Assembly: GCA_050248155.1 (NCBI GenBank)
Contig: JBFWSW010000009.1
Coordinates: 34,771 to 98,770, forward strand
Source: VFMC01 sp050248155
Lineage (GTDB): Bacteria; Actinomycetota; Acidimicrobiia; Acidimicrobiales; Ilumatobacteraceae
Length of the DNA stretch: 64,000 nt
Direction: 5' to 3'
Shown piece after piece: positions 35,991 through 44,873 of this stretch. A program made the translations under genes and the position numbers. Positions within the stretch are counted from its first letter, which is position 1. Every line of letters begins with the position of its first letter. The notes below the pieces were generated by a model that worked only from the letters and a program-made list of their open reading frames with translations, was not told the origin of the DNA and searched no databases.

Positions 35991-37160
35991 ATGGCCGCGC
36001 AGCGGGAGTGGTACGAGAAGGACTACTACAAGGTGCTCGGCGTGTCCGACACCGCGACGGCCAAGGAGATCACCAAGGCCTACCGCAAGCTCGCGCGCGA
36101 CAGCCATCCCGACACGCACCCCGACGACCCCAAGGCCGAAGAGCGGTTCAAGGAGGTCAGCGCCGCGTACGACGTGCTCGGCGACGACGCCAAGCGCAAG
36201 GAGTACGACGAGGTCCGCCGGCTCGGCCCGCAGGCGTTCGGTCCGATGGGCGGAGGCGGCGGCGGCGCGCACTCGTTCAACGTCGGCGCCGACGGCTTGG
36301 GCGACCTCCTCGGCCAGATGTTCGGGCGAGGTCGCCGTGGCGGCGGCGCGTCCGCGGCGAGCGGCCCGCAACGCGGAGCGGACATCGAAGCGACGCTCAC
36401 CCTCGACTTCGCCGACGCGGTCAAGGGCATCACGACCACGCTGTACCTCACGACCGACGCGCAGTGCAGCACGTGTGGTGGCTCGGGTGCGAAGCCCGGC
36501 ACGCAGCCGAAGGTGTGCTCGCGCTGCGGCGGCCGTGGCGTCATCGACGACAACCAGGGCTTCTTCTCGCTGTCGTCGCCATGCCCGGTCTGCGCCGGAC
36601 GCGGGGTCGTCATCGAGGACGCCTGCCCCACGTGCTACGGATCGGGTGTCGAGAAGCGCCAGCGCGAGGTGCAGGCTCGCATCCCCGCCGGCGTGTCCGA
36701 CGGCCAGCGCATCCGCCTGAAGGGTCGAGGTGCTCCCGGCCGCAACGGCGGGCCTGCCGGCGACCTGTTCGTCACGTGCAAGGTCATGCCGCACAGCCTG
36801 TTCGGCCGCAGCGGCAACAACCTCACCGTGCACGTGCCGGTCACCTTCGCCGAGCTCGCCCTCGGCGGCACCATCGAGGTGCCCACGCTCGATGGCACGC
36901 CGGTCACCCTGCGCCTCAAGCCCGGCACGCAGTCGGGCTCGCGCCACCGTGTGCGGGGCAAGGGTGTGGTCACCGCGAAGTCGCACGGCGACCTCATCGT
37001 CACCGTCGACGTCGTCGTGCCGACCCACCTCAACGACGAACAGCGAGCCGCCATCGAGGCCCTCGTCGCGGCGACTCCTGGCGGCACGCACCACGAGTCG
37101 CACGCGCACCGCTCGCGGCGTGCGGCCCACGAGACAACACACGAAGGATCAGGGGTCTGA
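35991..37160 (+). CDS. dnaJ: Hsp40 co-chaperone DnaJ
   Basis: The 389-residue type I DnaJ has a J domain (YYKVLGVSDTATAKEITKAY and the HPD motif near residue 38) and a Gly-rich linker. Four zinc-finger repeats (CSTCGGSG, CSRCGGRG, CPVCAGRG, CPTCYGSG, about 157-222) and the C-terminal substrate domains follow. DnaJ delivers clients to DnaK and stimulates its ATPase. Confidence 0.98.
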   Translation: MAAQREWYEKDYYKVLGVSDTATAKEITKAYRKLARDSHPDTHPDDPKAEERFKEVSAAYDVLGDDAKRKEYDEVRRLGPQAFGPMGGGGGGAHSFNVGADGLGDLLGQMFGRGRRGGGASAASGPQRGADIEATLTLDFADAVKGITTTLYLTTDAQCSTCGGSGAKPGTQPKVCSRCGGRGVIDDNQGFFSLSSPCPVCAGRGVVIEDACPTCYGSGVEKRQREVQARIPAGVSDGQRIRLKGRGAPGRNGGPAGDLFVTCKVMPHSLFGRSGNNLTVHVPVTFAELALGGTIEVPTLDGTPVTLRLKPGTQSGSRHRVRGKGVVTAKSHGDLIVTVDVVVPTHLNDEQRAAIEALVAATPGGTHHESHAHRSRRAAHETTHEGSGV

Positions 37161-37162
37161 CC

Positions 37163-37546
37163 GTGCGATCCAACAGCCACGCCGTCTACGTCATCTCCGT
37201 CGCCGCCGAGCTCGCGGGGATGCACCCGCAGACGTTGCGCATCTACGAGCGCCGCGGCCTCGTGCGCCCGGCGCGCACCCAGGGCGGCAACCGTCGCTAC
37301 AGCGACGTCGACATCGAGCGGCTGCGGCGCATCCAGGACCTGGCAGCCGACGGCATGAACCTCGAGGGCATCCGCCGTGTGATGGAGCTCGAGAACGAGA
37401 TCGAGCGGTTGCAGCACGAGAACACCGAGCTGCGCCAGCGCATGGCCGCCGTCGAGGCCGATGCCAGCCGGCGCCTGCCGCGCCGCGACCTCGTGCCGTT
37501 GCGTCAGTCCGTGACGCTGTTCGGGCCCCGCAGCTCGGCCACCTGA
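37163..37546 (+). CDS. hspR: MerR-family heat-shock repressor HspR
   Basis: The 127-residue protein has the MerR-type winged helix: VYVISVAAELAGMHPQTLRI, then YERRGLVRPARTQGGNRRYS. A coiled-coil follows (MELENEIERLQHENTELRQRM). HspR with DnaK as corepressor binds HAIR sites and shuts off dnaK transcription, so this operon is autoregulated. GTG 37163 lies two bases after the dnaJ stop. A GC hairpin follows the gene. Confidence 0.96.
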   Translation: MRSNSHAVYVISVAAELAGMHPQTLRIYERRGLVRPARTQGGNRRYSDVDIERLRRIQDLAADGMNLEGIRRVMELENEIERLQHENTELRQRMAAVEADASRRLPRRDLVPLRQSVTLFGPRSSAT

Positions 37547-37551
37547 GCACA

Positions 37552-37569
37552 CCCGCGCGAACGCGCGGG
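37552..37569 (+). terminator. Terminator hairpin of the dnaK operon
   Basis: CCCGCGCG-AA-CGCGCGGG lies six bases after the hspR stop. The tight loop would open by a pair or two. Confidence 0.6.
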
Positions 37570-37589
37570 ACACGCGCGCGCGAAGGCCT

Positions 37590-37720
37590 CATCACGTGAT
37601 GTGGTCGCGCCGCTACTGTTGGTGACAGGCGACGGGTGAAAGCGGTCCCCATGGCGGAGCGGAGCGGCGAGAGCAGCAGATGCGTCCCCATCGCCGCGCT
37701 CGACCCCGGTCCCGCCTGGG
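37590..37720 (+). promoter_or_regulatory. Promoter, palindrome and structured leader of the MASE1-GGDEF-EAL gene
   Basis: A perfect 12-base palindrome CATCACGTGATG (37590-37601) lies 12 bases before TACTGT (37614-37619), overlapping the expected -35. The roughly 95-base leader carries two GTCCCCAT repeats, a bulged GAGC/GGCGA stem, and ACCCC (37703-37707), which can pair with GGGGT (37718-37722) and mask the GTG start. No known riboswitch class is recognised. Confidence 0.45.
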
Positions 37721-40024
37721 GTGACGCTGCCGAAATGGCGACTCCGCGGCCTCGGCGGCCGGACCCACTCACGAGCCGAGCTCGACGCGGTGCGCGGGCC
37801 GACCCTCTTCGTCGTCGTTGCCGCTGCGGCCTTCGTGCTCGGTCTGGCGGTGGTGTGGCGCGGCGACGACCCGTCGACACCCGTGGCTGGGTTCTGGCCT
37901 GCAGCCGGAGCCGCCGTGGTGAGCATGATGATGCTGTCGCCTCGACGATGGGGGTGGGTCGCCGCCGGGATCGTCTCGCCGTACGTGCCGACGATCGCGA
38001 CCGGATGGGTCGACTGGGAGCCTGCCACCTGGTGGGCCGTCGCCTGCGTTGTCGAGCCGATGACGGCGGCTCTCGTGCTGCAGCACATCGGCCCGCATCA
38101 CTGGCGAACACCGGGCCGGGTGACGGGTTGGTTCCTCGTCGCAGCCGTCGCAGTGGGTCCTGCCGTGGGCGGCGCCATCGGGGCGACCGGCACCTCGCTC
38201 GGGTTCGATCGACCATGGTTCGCCGCGTGGTCCGAATGGGCGCTCGGTGACGCGCTCGGTGTGCTGGCGATCGCGCCGCTGTTCCTGGCGTACGCACGGG
38301 TCGGCGTCGGGAGCAGGACCCGCACGGAGGTGGTCGGGCTGGCGATCCTCGTGGCGACCGCGACCGCTCTCACCTTCGTCGACCTCGGCGCGAGCGGTGC
38401 CGCGCTGCTGCCGTACGTCATCCTGATCGCCCTCATCTGGGCGGGGATGCGGTTCGGCACCCGCGCAGCCGCTGCGTCGGGCTTCGCGGTGGGCATCGGC
38501 GCGAACATCGCGAACGCCCACGCCATGGGACCGTTCTCCGGCAGCGACGGACGAATCGACGTGATCACCCTCCAGGTGTTCCTGGCCATCGCCCTGATCA
38601 CGAGCTTCGTCATCGCCGCGATGGCGAGCGAGCTGGCCGACCGCGACGAGGTGCAGCGCCTGCTCGCGCGGCAAGCCACCCACGACGCGCTCACCGGGCT
38701 GCCGAATCGGTTGCTCTTCGTCGAGCGCCTCGCCCGAGCGCTCCAGTCACGTTCGCGCACGGCCAGGGCGGTCGCCGTCCTCCTGCTCGATCTCGACGAC
38801 TTCAAGGGGATCAACGATCGCCACGGGCATCCGGTCGGCGACGAAGCGCTGGGAGGGGTGGCGGAGCTCCTGAAGCGCAGCGTGCGCCCGGGCGATCTGG
38901 TCGCCCGGCTCGGTGGGGACGAGTTCGTGGTCGTGTGCGAGGGCCTGTCCAGCACGCAACAGGCACGTGACGTCGCAGCCGAGGTGTCTCGCGCGCTCGA
39001 TCGAACCTTCGACGCGGGTCCACGACACTTCCGGCTGACAGCGAGCATCGGCGTCGCGATCGCGCAGCCGGGCGAATCGATGACGCCCACCGATCTCCTC
39101 CGCCGTGCCGACGTGGCGCTGTATCACAGCAAGCATCACGGTGGCGCGATGATCTCGATGTTCGACCACGCGCTGGAAGCGCGAGCGAGGAGACGCAGCG
39201 AGCTGCACGAGGAGCTGCGGTTCGCGATCGAGCGCGACGAACTGCGGATGGAGTACCAGCCGATCGTGCGGCTGTCCACCGGGCGCGTGGCGGAGTTCGA
39301 GGCCTTGCTGCGGTGGCGGAGCCGGCGATTCGGCTCGGTGTCACCGGACGAGTTCATCGTGGTCGCCGAGGACACCGGTCTCATCGGTGCGATCGGTGAC
39401 TGGGTGCTGCGCCGATCGTGCCGGCAGGCCGCAGCGTGGCGCCGCGAACACGGCGATCACCCGGCGGCGACGGTCGCGGTGAACGTGTCGGCCCGGCAGC
39501 TGGCGGACAACCAGTTCCCAGCCCGGGTCCGGCAGATCCTCGATGAGTGCGCGCTCGCCCCCTCGGCGCTCGTGCTCGAGATCACCCAGACCGCCGTGAT
39601 GGTGGACTTCGACACCTCGCTGCGAGTGCTCGCAGATCTGCGGCGCATCGGGGTGCGTCTCTCGATGGACGACTTCGGCACCGGATACTCGTCGTTGACG
39701 TACCTGCGGCGGATCAAGGTCGACACGCTGAAGATCGACCGGAGCTTCGTCAGCGGCTTGGGCATCGTGCTCGAGGACGAGGCCATCGTGCAATCGATCG
39801 TCAACCTCGCGCAGACCTTCGGCATCGAGGTCGTGGCCGAGGGCATCGAGACCGTGCGGCAGCTCGAGCAGCTGGTCCGGTTCGGCTGCGACTTCGGGCA
39901 AGGGTTCCTGTGGAGCGAGGCGATCGACGGTCGGGCGGCCGGGGCGCTCCTCCAGGACGTCGAGCGCACGCCGTCGTCGGACGGCCTCGTCGACGCGCAA
40001 CGCCTGCGGCTGTCGACCGGTTGA
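37721..40024 (+). CDS. MASE1-GGDEF-EAL cyclic-di-GMP enzyme
   Basis: The 767-residue protein has an N-terminal membrane sensor of about eight helices (residues 25-305) resembling MASE1. The GGDEF domain has LTGLPNR near 328, an intact GGDEF near 402 and an inhibitory-site RPGD five residues before it. The EAL domain has EFEALLRW near 528, DDFGTGYSSL near 650, KIDRSF near 670 and AEGIET near 708. All key residues look intact, so both synthesis and breakdown of c-di-GMP are possible. The start is GTG 37721, partly masked by leader pairing. Confidence 0.94.
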   Translation: MTLPKWRLRGLGGRTHSRAELDAVRGPTLFVVVAAAAFVLGLAVVWRGDDPSTPVAGFWPAAGAAVVSMMMLSPRRWGWVAAGIVSPYVPTIATGWVDWEPATWWAVACVVEPMTAALVLQHIGPHHWRTPGRVTGWFLVAAVAVGPAVGGAIGATGTSLGFDRPWFAAWSEWALGDALGVLAIAPLFLAYARVGVGSRTRTEVVGLAILVATATALTFVDLGASGAALLPYVILIALIWAGMRFGTRAAAASGFAVGIGANIANAHAMGPFSGSDGRIDVITLQVFLAIALITSFVIAAMASELADRDEVQRLLARQATHDALTGLPNRLLFVERLARALQSRSRTARAVAVLLLDLDDFKGINDRHGHPVGDEALGGVAELLKRSVRPGDLVARLGGDEFVVVCEGLSSTQQARDVAAEVSRALDRTFDAGPRHFRLTASIGVAIAQPGESMTPTDLLRRADVALYHSKHHGGAMISMFDHALEARARRRSELHEELRFAIERDELRMEYQPIVRLSTGRVAEFEALLRWRSRRFGSVSPDEFIVVAEDTGLIGAIGDWVLRRSCRQAAAWRREHGDHPAATVAVNVSARQLADNQFPARVRQILDECALAPSALVLEITQTAVMVDFDTSLRVLADLRRIGVRLSMDDFGTGYSSLTYLRRIKVDTLKIDRSFVSGLGIVLEDEAIVQSIVNLAQTFGIEVVAEGIETVRQLEQLVRFGCDFGQGFLWSEAIDGRAAGALLQDVERTPSSDGLVDAQRLRLSTG

Positions 40025-40026
40025 TC

Positions 40027-40902
40027 TCAGCCCGGTCCGTCCTCCTGCGACGCCACCCATGCGTCGTGAGTCGCCCGAGTTCGGCTCCACAGTCGCTGCT
40101 TCCGCTCGGGTGCGACGTGGTCGAGCGGCAGCCCGAACCGATCGGCGAGGACTTCGAACCACTCGGTCGAGCTCTCGATCGTCTCGCCCGGTTCGCTCGA
40201 GGCGCCGACCCGGCTCAACACCAGCCCGCGCATGACGTCGACCCCGTCGGCGTCTCGCCGTTGCACGGTGAGCAGGCGGACGAACCCCGACTCCGGCGAG
40301 GTCGACAGGTGGACGTTCCGCTCGGCGAAGTCGTCGATCGTCGCAGGCGCGCTGCGGAACGCCATGCCCGTGAACGAGCCGCCCGGATGATGGGCGAACC
40401 GCCAGTCGCCGACCGGTGAGTCGCTGACGGCGAGGTCGAACTCGAAGGGACCCTGCCAGTAGCTCCCCGCGACCAACGGCAATGGCTCGTGCAGCGCATC
40501 GCCCAGTCCGGCATCGACGTACCAGTCGCCGCGCTCGTTGCCCTCGGCGGGCAGCCCGTGCACCTGCAGCACGAGGTGGTTGCGCATCGCCTCCTCGTTG
40601 GGTCCGTCGGGGCCGTGCACGCCGCCGATGTGGAGCGACACGTCGTAGCCGAGGTGGTCGAGCAGCAGGCTGAGCGCGCCGTTGAGGTGGAAGCAGTACC
40701 CGCCCGTCCGCTGATGGGCGATGCGGCGCAACGACTCGGCTCGGTCGACACCCCACCGCTCGTCCATGTGGATCCAGGTGGTCTCGTAGGGCACGTGTTC
40801 GAGCTGTGCTCGGTGCAACCGGAACAGCGCCTCGACCGAGGGAGGTTCAGCGTCGACCCCCAGGCGCCGGAGGTAGGCGGCGATGTCCTCGTCGGTGATC
40901 AC
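40027..40902 (-). CDS. nat: Arylamine N-acetyltransferase
   Basis: The 291-residue protein has the Cys-His-Asp triad of NAT enzymes: Cys in GGYCFHLN near residue 70, His in RNHLVLQV near 108, and Asp in WYVDAGLGD near 128. RAQLEHVPYET is the usual N-terminal motif. NATs move acetyl or propionyl groups from CoA to arylamines or hydrazines; mycobacterial NAT acts in a steroid-degradation cluster. The start is GTG 40902. AGAACT lies seven bases upstream inside a 12-mer shared with the NDH-2 gene. Confidence 0.94.
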   Translation of the reverse strand: MITDEDIAAYLRRLGVDAEPPSVEALFRLHRAQLEHVPYETTWIHMDERWGVDRAESLRRIAHQRTGGYCFHLNGALSLLLDHLGYDVSLHIGGVHGPDGPNEEAMRNHLVLQVHGLPAEGNERGDWYVDAGLGDALHEPLPLVAGSYWQGPFEFDLAVSDSPVGDWRFAHHPGGSFTGMAFRSAPATIDDFAERNVHLSTSPESGFVRLLTVQRRDADGVDVMRGLVLSRVGASSEPGETIESSTEWFEVLADRFGLPLDHVAPERKQRLWSRTRATHDAWVASQEDGPG

Positions 40903-40958
40903 GGCAGCCAGTTCTACCCTTCGAAGCCACCTCGCGCGCCGCGGTACGGTGCGCGCCC

Positions 40959-42110
40959 ATGAGCGACGCCGTCACCCCCTTCACGCTGGACATCCCGCAG
41001 GAGCAGCTCGACGACCTGGCACGGCGCCTCGACGCCGCCCGCTGGCCCGAACGTGAGACGGTGCAGGACTGGACCCAAGGAGCTCCGCTCGACAAGGTGC
41101 GCGCGCTGTGCGAGCACTGGCGGCACCACTACGACTGGCGTCGTTGCGAGGCGCAGTTGAACGAGCTCGGTCAGTTCCGCACCGAGATCGACGGGCTCGG
41201 CATCCACTTCCTGCACGTCCGCTCGCCGCACGCCGATGCGATGCCGCTGCTGCTGACCCACGGCTGGCCGGGTTCGGTGATGGAGTTCATGAAGGTGATC
41301 GGTCCGCTCACGGACCCCGTCGCCCACGGTGGGTCGGCCGCCGACGCGTTCCACGTGGTCGCACCTTCCCTGCCCGGCTACGGCTTCTCCGACAAGCCGA
41401 CCGAGAACGGATGGGGCGTCAAGCGCATCGCCGAGGCGTGGGCGCGGCTGATGCAGCGCCTCGGCTACGAGCGGTGGGTCGCCCAGGGCGGCGACTGGGG
41501 GTCTGCGGTGACGACGGCCATCGGCTTCGACGAGCCTCCGGGCTGCCTCGGCATCCACGTCAACATGCCGATCGTGTATCCCGGCCCCGACGACATGGCC
41601 GACCTCACGCCCTTCGAGCAGGCCTCGATCGCTTCGATGGCCTACTACCAGGAATCCGACTCCGGGTACTCCAAGCAGCAGTCGACCCGGCCCCAATCAC
41701 TCGGGTACGGGCTCGTCGACTCGCCCGTCGGCCAGGCTGCGTGGATCTACGAGAAGATGTGGGCCTGGACCGACAACCAGGGCAACCCGGAAGACGCACT
41801 GACCCTCGACGAGATGTTGGACAACATCATGCTGTACTGGTTGCCGGGCACGGGTGCTTCGTCGGCCCGGCTCTACTGGGAGAGCTTCGGCAGCTTCAGC
41901 AGCTCTGCCGGCAGGACGCTCGACCTGCCGTACGGCGCGAGCATCTACCCGAAGGAGATCTTCCGCGCGTCACGCCGTTGGGCCGAGAAGCGCATCACGA
42001 ACATCATCCACTGGAACGAGCTCGACCGGGGTGGCCACTTCGCTGCATGGGAGCAGCCCGACCTCTTCGTCGACGAGATCCGCACCTGCTTCAGGCAGCT
42101 GCGGTCGTAG
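40959..42110 (+). CDS. Epoxide hydrolase (alpha/beta-fold, microsomal type)
   Basis: The 383-residue protein begins with the EHN domain typical of microsomal-type epoxide hydrolases (IPQEQLDDLARRLDAARWP). The oxyanion motif THGWPGSVMEF lies near 101, the nucleophile Asp in QGGDWGSAV near 180 and the His in RGGHFAAWEQP near 358. It opens epoxides to diols; some relatives act on juvenile hormone or xenobiotic epoxides. TACGGT lies eight bases before the ATG. It is divergent from nat. Confidence 0.92.
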   Translation: MSDAVTPFTLDIPQEQLDDLARRLDAARWPERETVQDWTQGAPLDKVRALCEHWRHHYDWRRCEAQLNELGQFRTEIDGLGIHFLHVRSPHADAMPLLLTHGWPGSVMEFMKVIGPLTDPVAHGGSAADAFHVVAPSLPGYGFSDKPTENGWGVKRIAEAWARLMQRLGYERWVAQGGDWGSAVTTAIGFDEPPGCLGIHVNMPIVYPGPDDMADLTPFEQASIASMAYYQESDSGYSKQQSTRPQSLGYGLVDSPVGQAAWIYEKMWAWTDNQGNPEDALTLDEMLDNIMLYWLPGTGASSARLYWESFGSFSSSAGRTLDLPYGASIYPKEIFRASRRWAEKRITNIIHWNELDRGGHFAAWEQPDLFVDEIRTCFRQLRS

Positions 42111-42123
42111 TCGTGTCGGACGA

Positions 42124-42486
42124 TCAGCGGGCGTTGAAGCGGAGGAAGGCAGAGCCGTAGAAGGCCGCGACCGCGACGTCGGGTTCGACGCCAGCGATCG
42201 CGTACACGTCGGTGCCGGGTGCGACGGTTCCCTCGCCGTCGTGCAGCGTCAGGCCGTCGCACGAGCCGAGGCCGGATGGAAGCGTCGTGATCGTGCCGAT
42301 CACATCGCGCAGCTCCGACTCGTCCACGCGGTCGGCGACCGCCTCGTTCTGGTACTCGACACCGTCGAGGCGCAGCATCGGGGCCGGGATGCACGATCGG
42401 GTCCCACCTGTCGACGACTGGGCCGTGCCGGTGCACGCGGCCAGCACGACGACCAGGACGACGATCAACCCCCGTTTGGGCCCCAC
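42124..42486 (-). CDS. Small putative lipoprotein
   Basis: This 120-residue protein starts at GTG 42486, has a hydrophobic segment (LIVVLVVVLAAC) with lipobox LAAC at about residue 18, and then a short extracellular domain with two cysteines. No family is recognised. It is transcribed after NDH-2 on the same strand, but a 16-base perfect palindrome overlaps its start codon, so expression may be separate. It converges with the epoxide hydrolase gene, with 13 bases between stops. Confidence 0.75.
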   Translation of the reverse strand: MGPKRGLIVVLVVVLAACTGTAQSSTGGTRSCIPAPMLRLDGVEYQNEAVADRVDESELRDVIGTITTLPSGLGSCDGLTLHDGEGTVAPGTDVYAIAGVEPDVAVAAFYGSAFLRFNAR

Positions 42487-42500
42487 GTCTGATCAGACGT
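42485..42500. promoter_or_regulatory. 16-base perfect palindrome at a start codon
   Basis: ACGTCTGA directly followed by TCAGACGT overlaps the first bases of the small lipoprotein gene and lies 43 bases after the NDH-2 stop. It could be an operator or a small terminator. Confidence 0.45.
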
Positions 42501-42542
42501 CTCAGCGCCTCGATCGGTTTCACGGGCGACGCCCGGCACATG

Positions 42543-43793
42543 TCACACCGGTGGTTCGGTCACGTCTCCCTCGGCGAGCAGGCGAGCGCCACGGTCGTAC
42601 GTGACGTAGTTCCACGCCCACTCGACCAGCACCTTGGCCCGGTTGCGGAACCCCATCAGGTACACGATGTGCAGGCCCAGCCACGCGAGCCAGCCGATCG
42701 GGCCGCTGAGGCGCAGACCGCTGGGGAACTCGGCCACCGCGTCGTGCCGGCCGATCGTCGCCATCGAGCCCTTGTCGTGGTAGCGGAACGCCTCGGTCGG
42801 CCGACCCTCCAGGCGGCGGACGATCTGGCGAGCGACGTGCTTGCCGCCCTGGATGGCAGGCTGCGCGACCTGCGGCAGCGGATCGTCCGCGTCGACGGCG
42901 ATGTCGCCGACGGCGAAGATCTCGGGCTGCTCCGCCACGGACAGATCGGGCTGCACGATGATCCGGCCACCCCGGCCGAGCGGCACGCCGAGCATCTCGG
43001 CGATCGGGTTCGCCCGCACGCCGGCTGCCCACACGACCGTGCGCGCAGCGATGCGCCGTCCGTCTGCGAGGTGCACGGCGTCGGGCTCGACGCGCGCGAC
43101 GCCCACCCCGGTGATCACCTCGACCCCGCGCCGCTCGAGGGTGCGCCGGGCGCGGTCCCCGCTCGCCTCGGTGAACGTGCCGAGCAGCCGAGGACCCGCC
43201 TCGACGAGCGTGATGCGGGCACCGGCGACGTCGAGCCTGGGGAAATCCTTGGCGAGCACCTTCCCGTACAGCTCGAGCAGCCCGCCGGCCATCTCGACCC
43301 CGGTCGGTCCACCGCCACACACGACGACGTCGAGCGACCCCTCGGACGACGATGCCGGCTCGGCCGCCGCAGCTTCGAACAGGCCGAGCAGGTGGGTCTT
43401 CAGCCGAACCGAGTCGTCGATCGACTTCAGCGGGAACGAGTGCTTGTCGACGCCCGGCACGCCGAAGGAGGTGCTGACCGCACCGGCGGCGACGACCAGC
43501 GTGTCGTAGGGGATCGGCGGTCCGCTCGTCGTGTGCACGACCCGAGCGGCCGTGTCGATCGCCTCGACGCGGGCCATGCGCACGTCGGCGTTGCGCTGCC
43601 GGCGGAAGATGCCACGTACGGCGTAGCCCACGTCGTCGGCGTCGAGACCTGCCGTCGCCACCTGGTAGAGCAACGGTTGGAAGGTGTGGAAGTTGTGCGC
43701 GTCGACAAGGGTGACGTGGACGGGTGCCGTGCGCAGACCTCGTACCGCGTGGAGGCCACCGAACCCGGCGCCGATGACGACGACTCGATGCAT
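42543..43793 (-). CDS. ndh: Type II NADH dehydrogenase (NDH-2)
   Basis: The 416-residue flavoprotein has an FAD-binding GAGFGGLHAVRGL at residue 8 and a second dinucleotide fold (VVVCGGGPTGVEMAGGL near 152). AVGDIAVDAD near 290 and a C-terminal amphipathic region for membrane attachment (IGWLAWLGLHIVYLMGF) follow. NDH-2 passes electrons from NADH to quinone without pumping protons. ATG 43793 is seven bases after AGAACT, within a 12-mer also found before nat; GTG 43799 is the alternative. It lies 20 bases after the Rieske oxygenase stop. Confidence 0.92.
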   Translation of the reverse strand: MHRVVVIGAGFGGLHAVRGLRTAPVHVTLVDAHNFHTFQPLLYQVATAGLDADDVGYAVRGIFRRQRNADVRMARVEAIDTAARVVHTTSGPPIPYDTLVVAAGAVSTSFGVPGVDKHSFPLKSIDDSVRLKTHLLGLFEAAAAEPASSSEGSLDVVVCGGGPTGVEMAGGLLELYGKVLAKDFPRLDVAGARITLVEAGPRLLGTFTEASGDRARRTLERRGVEVITGVGVARVEPDAVHLADGRRIAARTVVWAAGVRANPIAEMLGVPLGRGGRIIVQPDLSVAEQPEIFAVGDIAVDADDPLPQVAQPAIQGGKHVARQIVRRLEGRPTEAFRYHDKGSMATIGRHDAVAEFPSGLRLSGPIGWLAWLGLHIVYLMGFRNRAKVLVEWAWNYVTYDRGARLLAEGDVTEPPV

Positions 43794-43813
43794 CGACACC
43801 AGTTCTACCCGCG

Positions 43814-44854
43814 TCAGCTGATGTGTTCGACCAGACGGCGCCGCCACTCGACCGAGCACTTGTCGGCCTGCACGCTGACCAGGGTGGTCTGGTCGAGCGG
43901 GAGCACCCCGTCGAGCATCTCGAGCATGCGCTTGTCCTCGGCGCCGATGGCGAGGTCGAACCGGATGATCTCCTCGGCGGACACCTTGAAGTCGTCGTTG
44001 CGCCAGACGACGAACGTGAAGTACGAGGTGACGTCGTCGATGGGTGTCGAGAGGAGCAGGAGGATGTGCTCGAGGCCCGAGCCGTAGCGGATCGTGCTCC
44101 GCACGTCGAAGGGCAGGTGGAAGCCCGAGCTCATCGAACGCTCGACGACGTCCGCGTCCTGACCGCTGACGAGCGTCCCGAGGTCCGCGTTGCGGGCACG
44201 CACGTCGTAGCTGTAGCCGAACCACCCGTCGTCGAGCTGGCGCAGCTCGAACTTCGGGACGACGGTGTCCTGGGAGCGGCCGAACGTGCCGAGGTGCACC
44301 CACGGGAAGTGCGTGATGTCGAGGAAGTTGTCGGTCATGCGGGTGCAGGACGTCTGCCACACCTCGACCGGGGTGTTGATGCGACGGAAGCGGGGATCGT
44401 GTTCGTGCGAGATGATCGGGATGCCACCTTCGGAGTCGGCCGGCGTGCTGCCCAGGCACATCCACACCAACCCGTACCGCTCCTCGCACCCGTAGGTGGC
44501 GAGGTGCGCGCGAGGAGGCGGCGGCACGTGCTCGGCGGCCGACGGTACGCGCACGCACTGCCCGCCGTCGCCGAACGTCCAGCCGTGATAGGGGCAGACG
44601 AGGCAGCCGTCGACGGTGTAGCCCTTCGACAACGGCGCCTCGCGGTGCGGGCACCGGTCGGGAGCCGCCACGACCTTGCCGTCGGCGGCGCGGTAGAGGA
44701 CGACCTTGGTGCCCAACAGCTGCACGGAGACGGGCGAGGAGCTCACGTCGATGCCGCGTGCAACCGCGTACCACCCCTCGCGCAACGCCGGCTTCGAGCA
44801 CAGCACCTCGGTCTGCGCGGCAGCGGTCGGGCTGTCAGGAGTGGTGATGGACAT
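43814..44854 (-). CDS. Rieske-type aromatic-ring oxygenase, alpha subunit
   Basis: The 346-residue protein has the Rieske 2Fe-2S motif CPHREAPLS near residue 67 and CPYHGWTFG near 86. The mononuclear-iron segment DNFLDITHFPWVHLG (about 174-188) carries the Asp-His-His ligands. It resembles VanA-like or KshA-like oxygenases, which hydroxylate or demethylate rings using electrons from a separate reductase. No reductase or ferredoxin is adjacent. An AAAGG ribosome site precedes the ATG. It is divergent from an amidohydrolase with only 19 bases between, so promoters overlap. Confidence 0.92.
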   Translation of the reverse strand: MSITTPDSPTAAAQTEVLCSKPALREGWYAVARGIDVSSSPVSVQLLGTKVVLYRAADGKVVAAPDRCPHREAPLSKGYTVDGCLVCPYHGWTFGDGGQCVRVPSAAEHVPPPPRAHLATYGCEERYGLVWMCLGSTPADSEGGIPIISHEHDPRFRRINTPVEVWQTSCTRMTDNFLDITHFPWVHLGTFGRSQDTVVPKFELRQLDDGWFGYSYDVRARNADLGTLVSGQDADVVERSMSSGFHLPFDVRSTIRYGSGLEHILLLLSTPIDDVTSYFTFVVWRNDDFKVSAEEIIRFDLAIGAEDKRMLEMLDGVLPLDQTTLVSVQADKCSVEWRRRLVEHIS

Positions 44855-44873
44855 GGTGTGGCAACCTTTCGAG

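Noticed and set aside
37620..37720. Cobalamin or c-di-GMP riboswitch in the leader
   Set aside because: Neither the B12-box core nor the GEMM consensus is present; only generic stems are visible.
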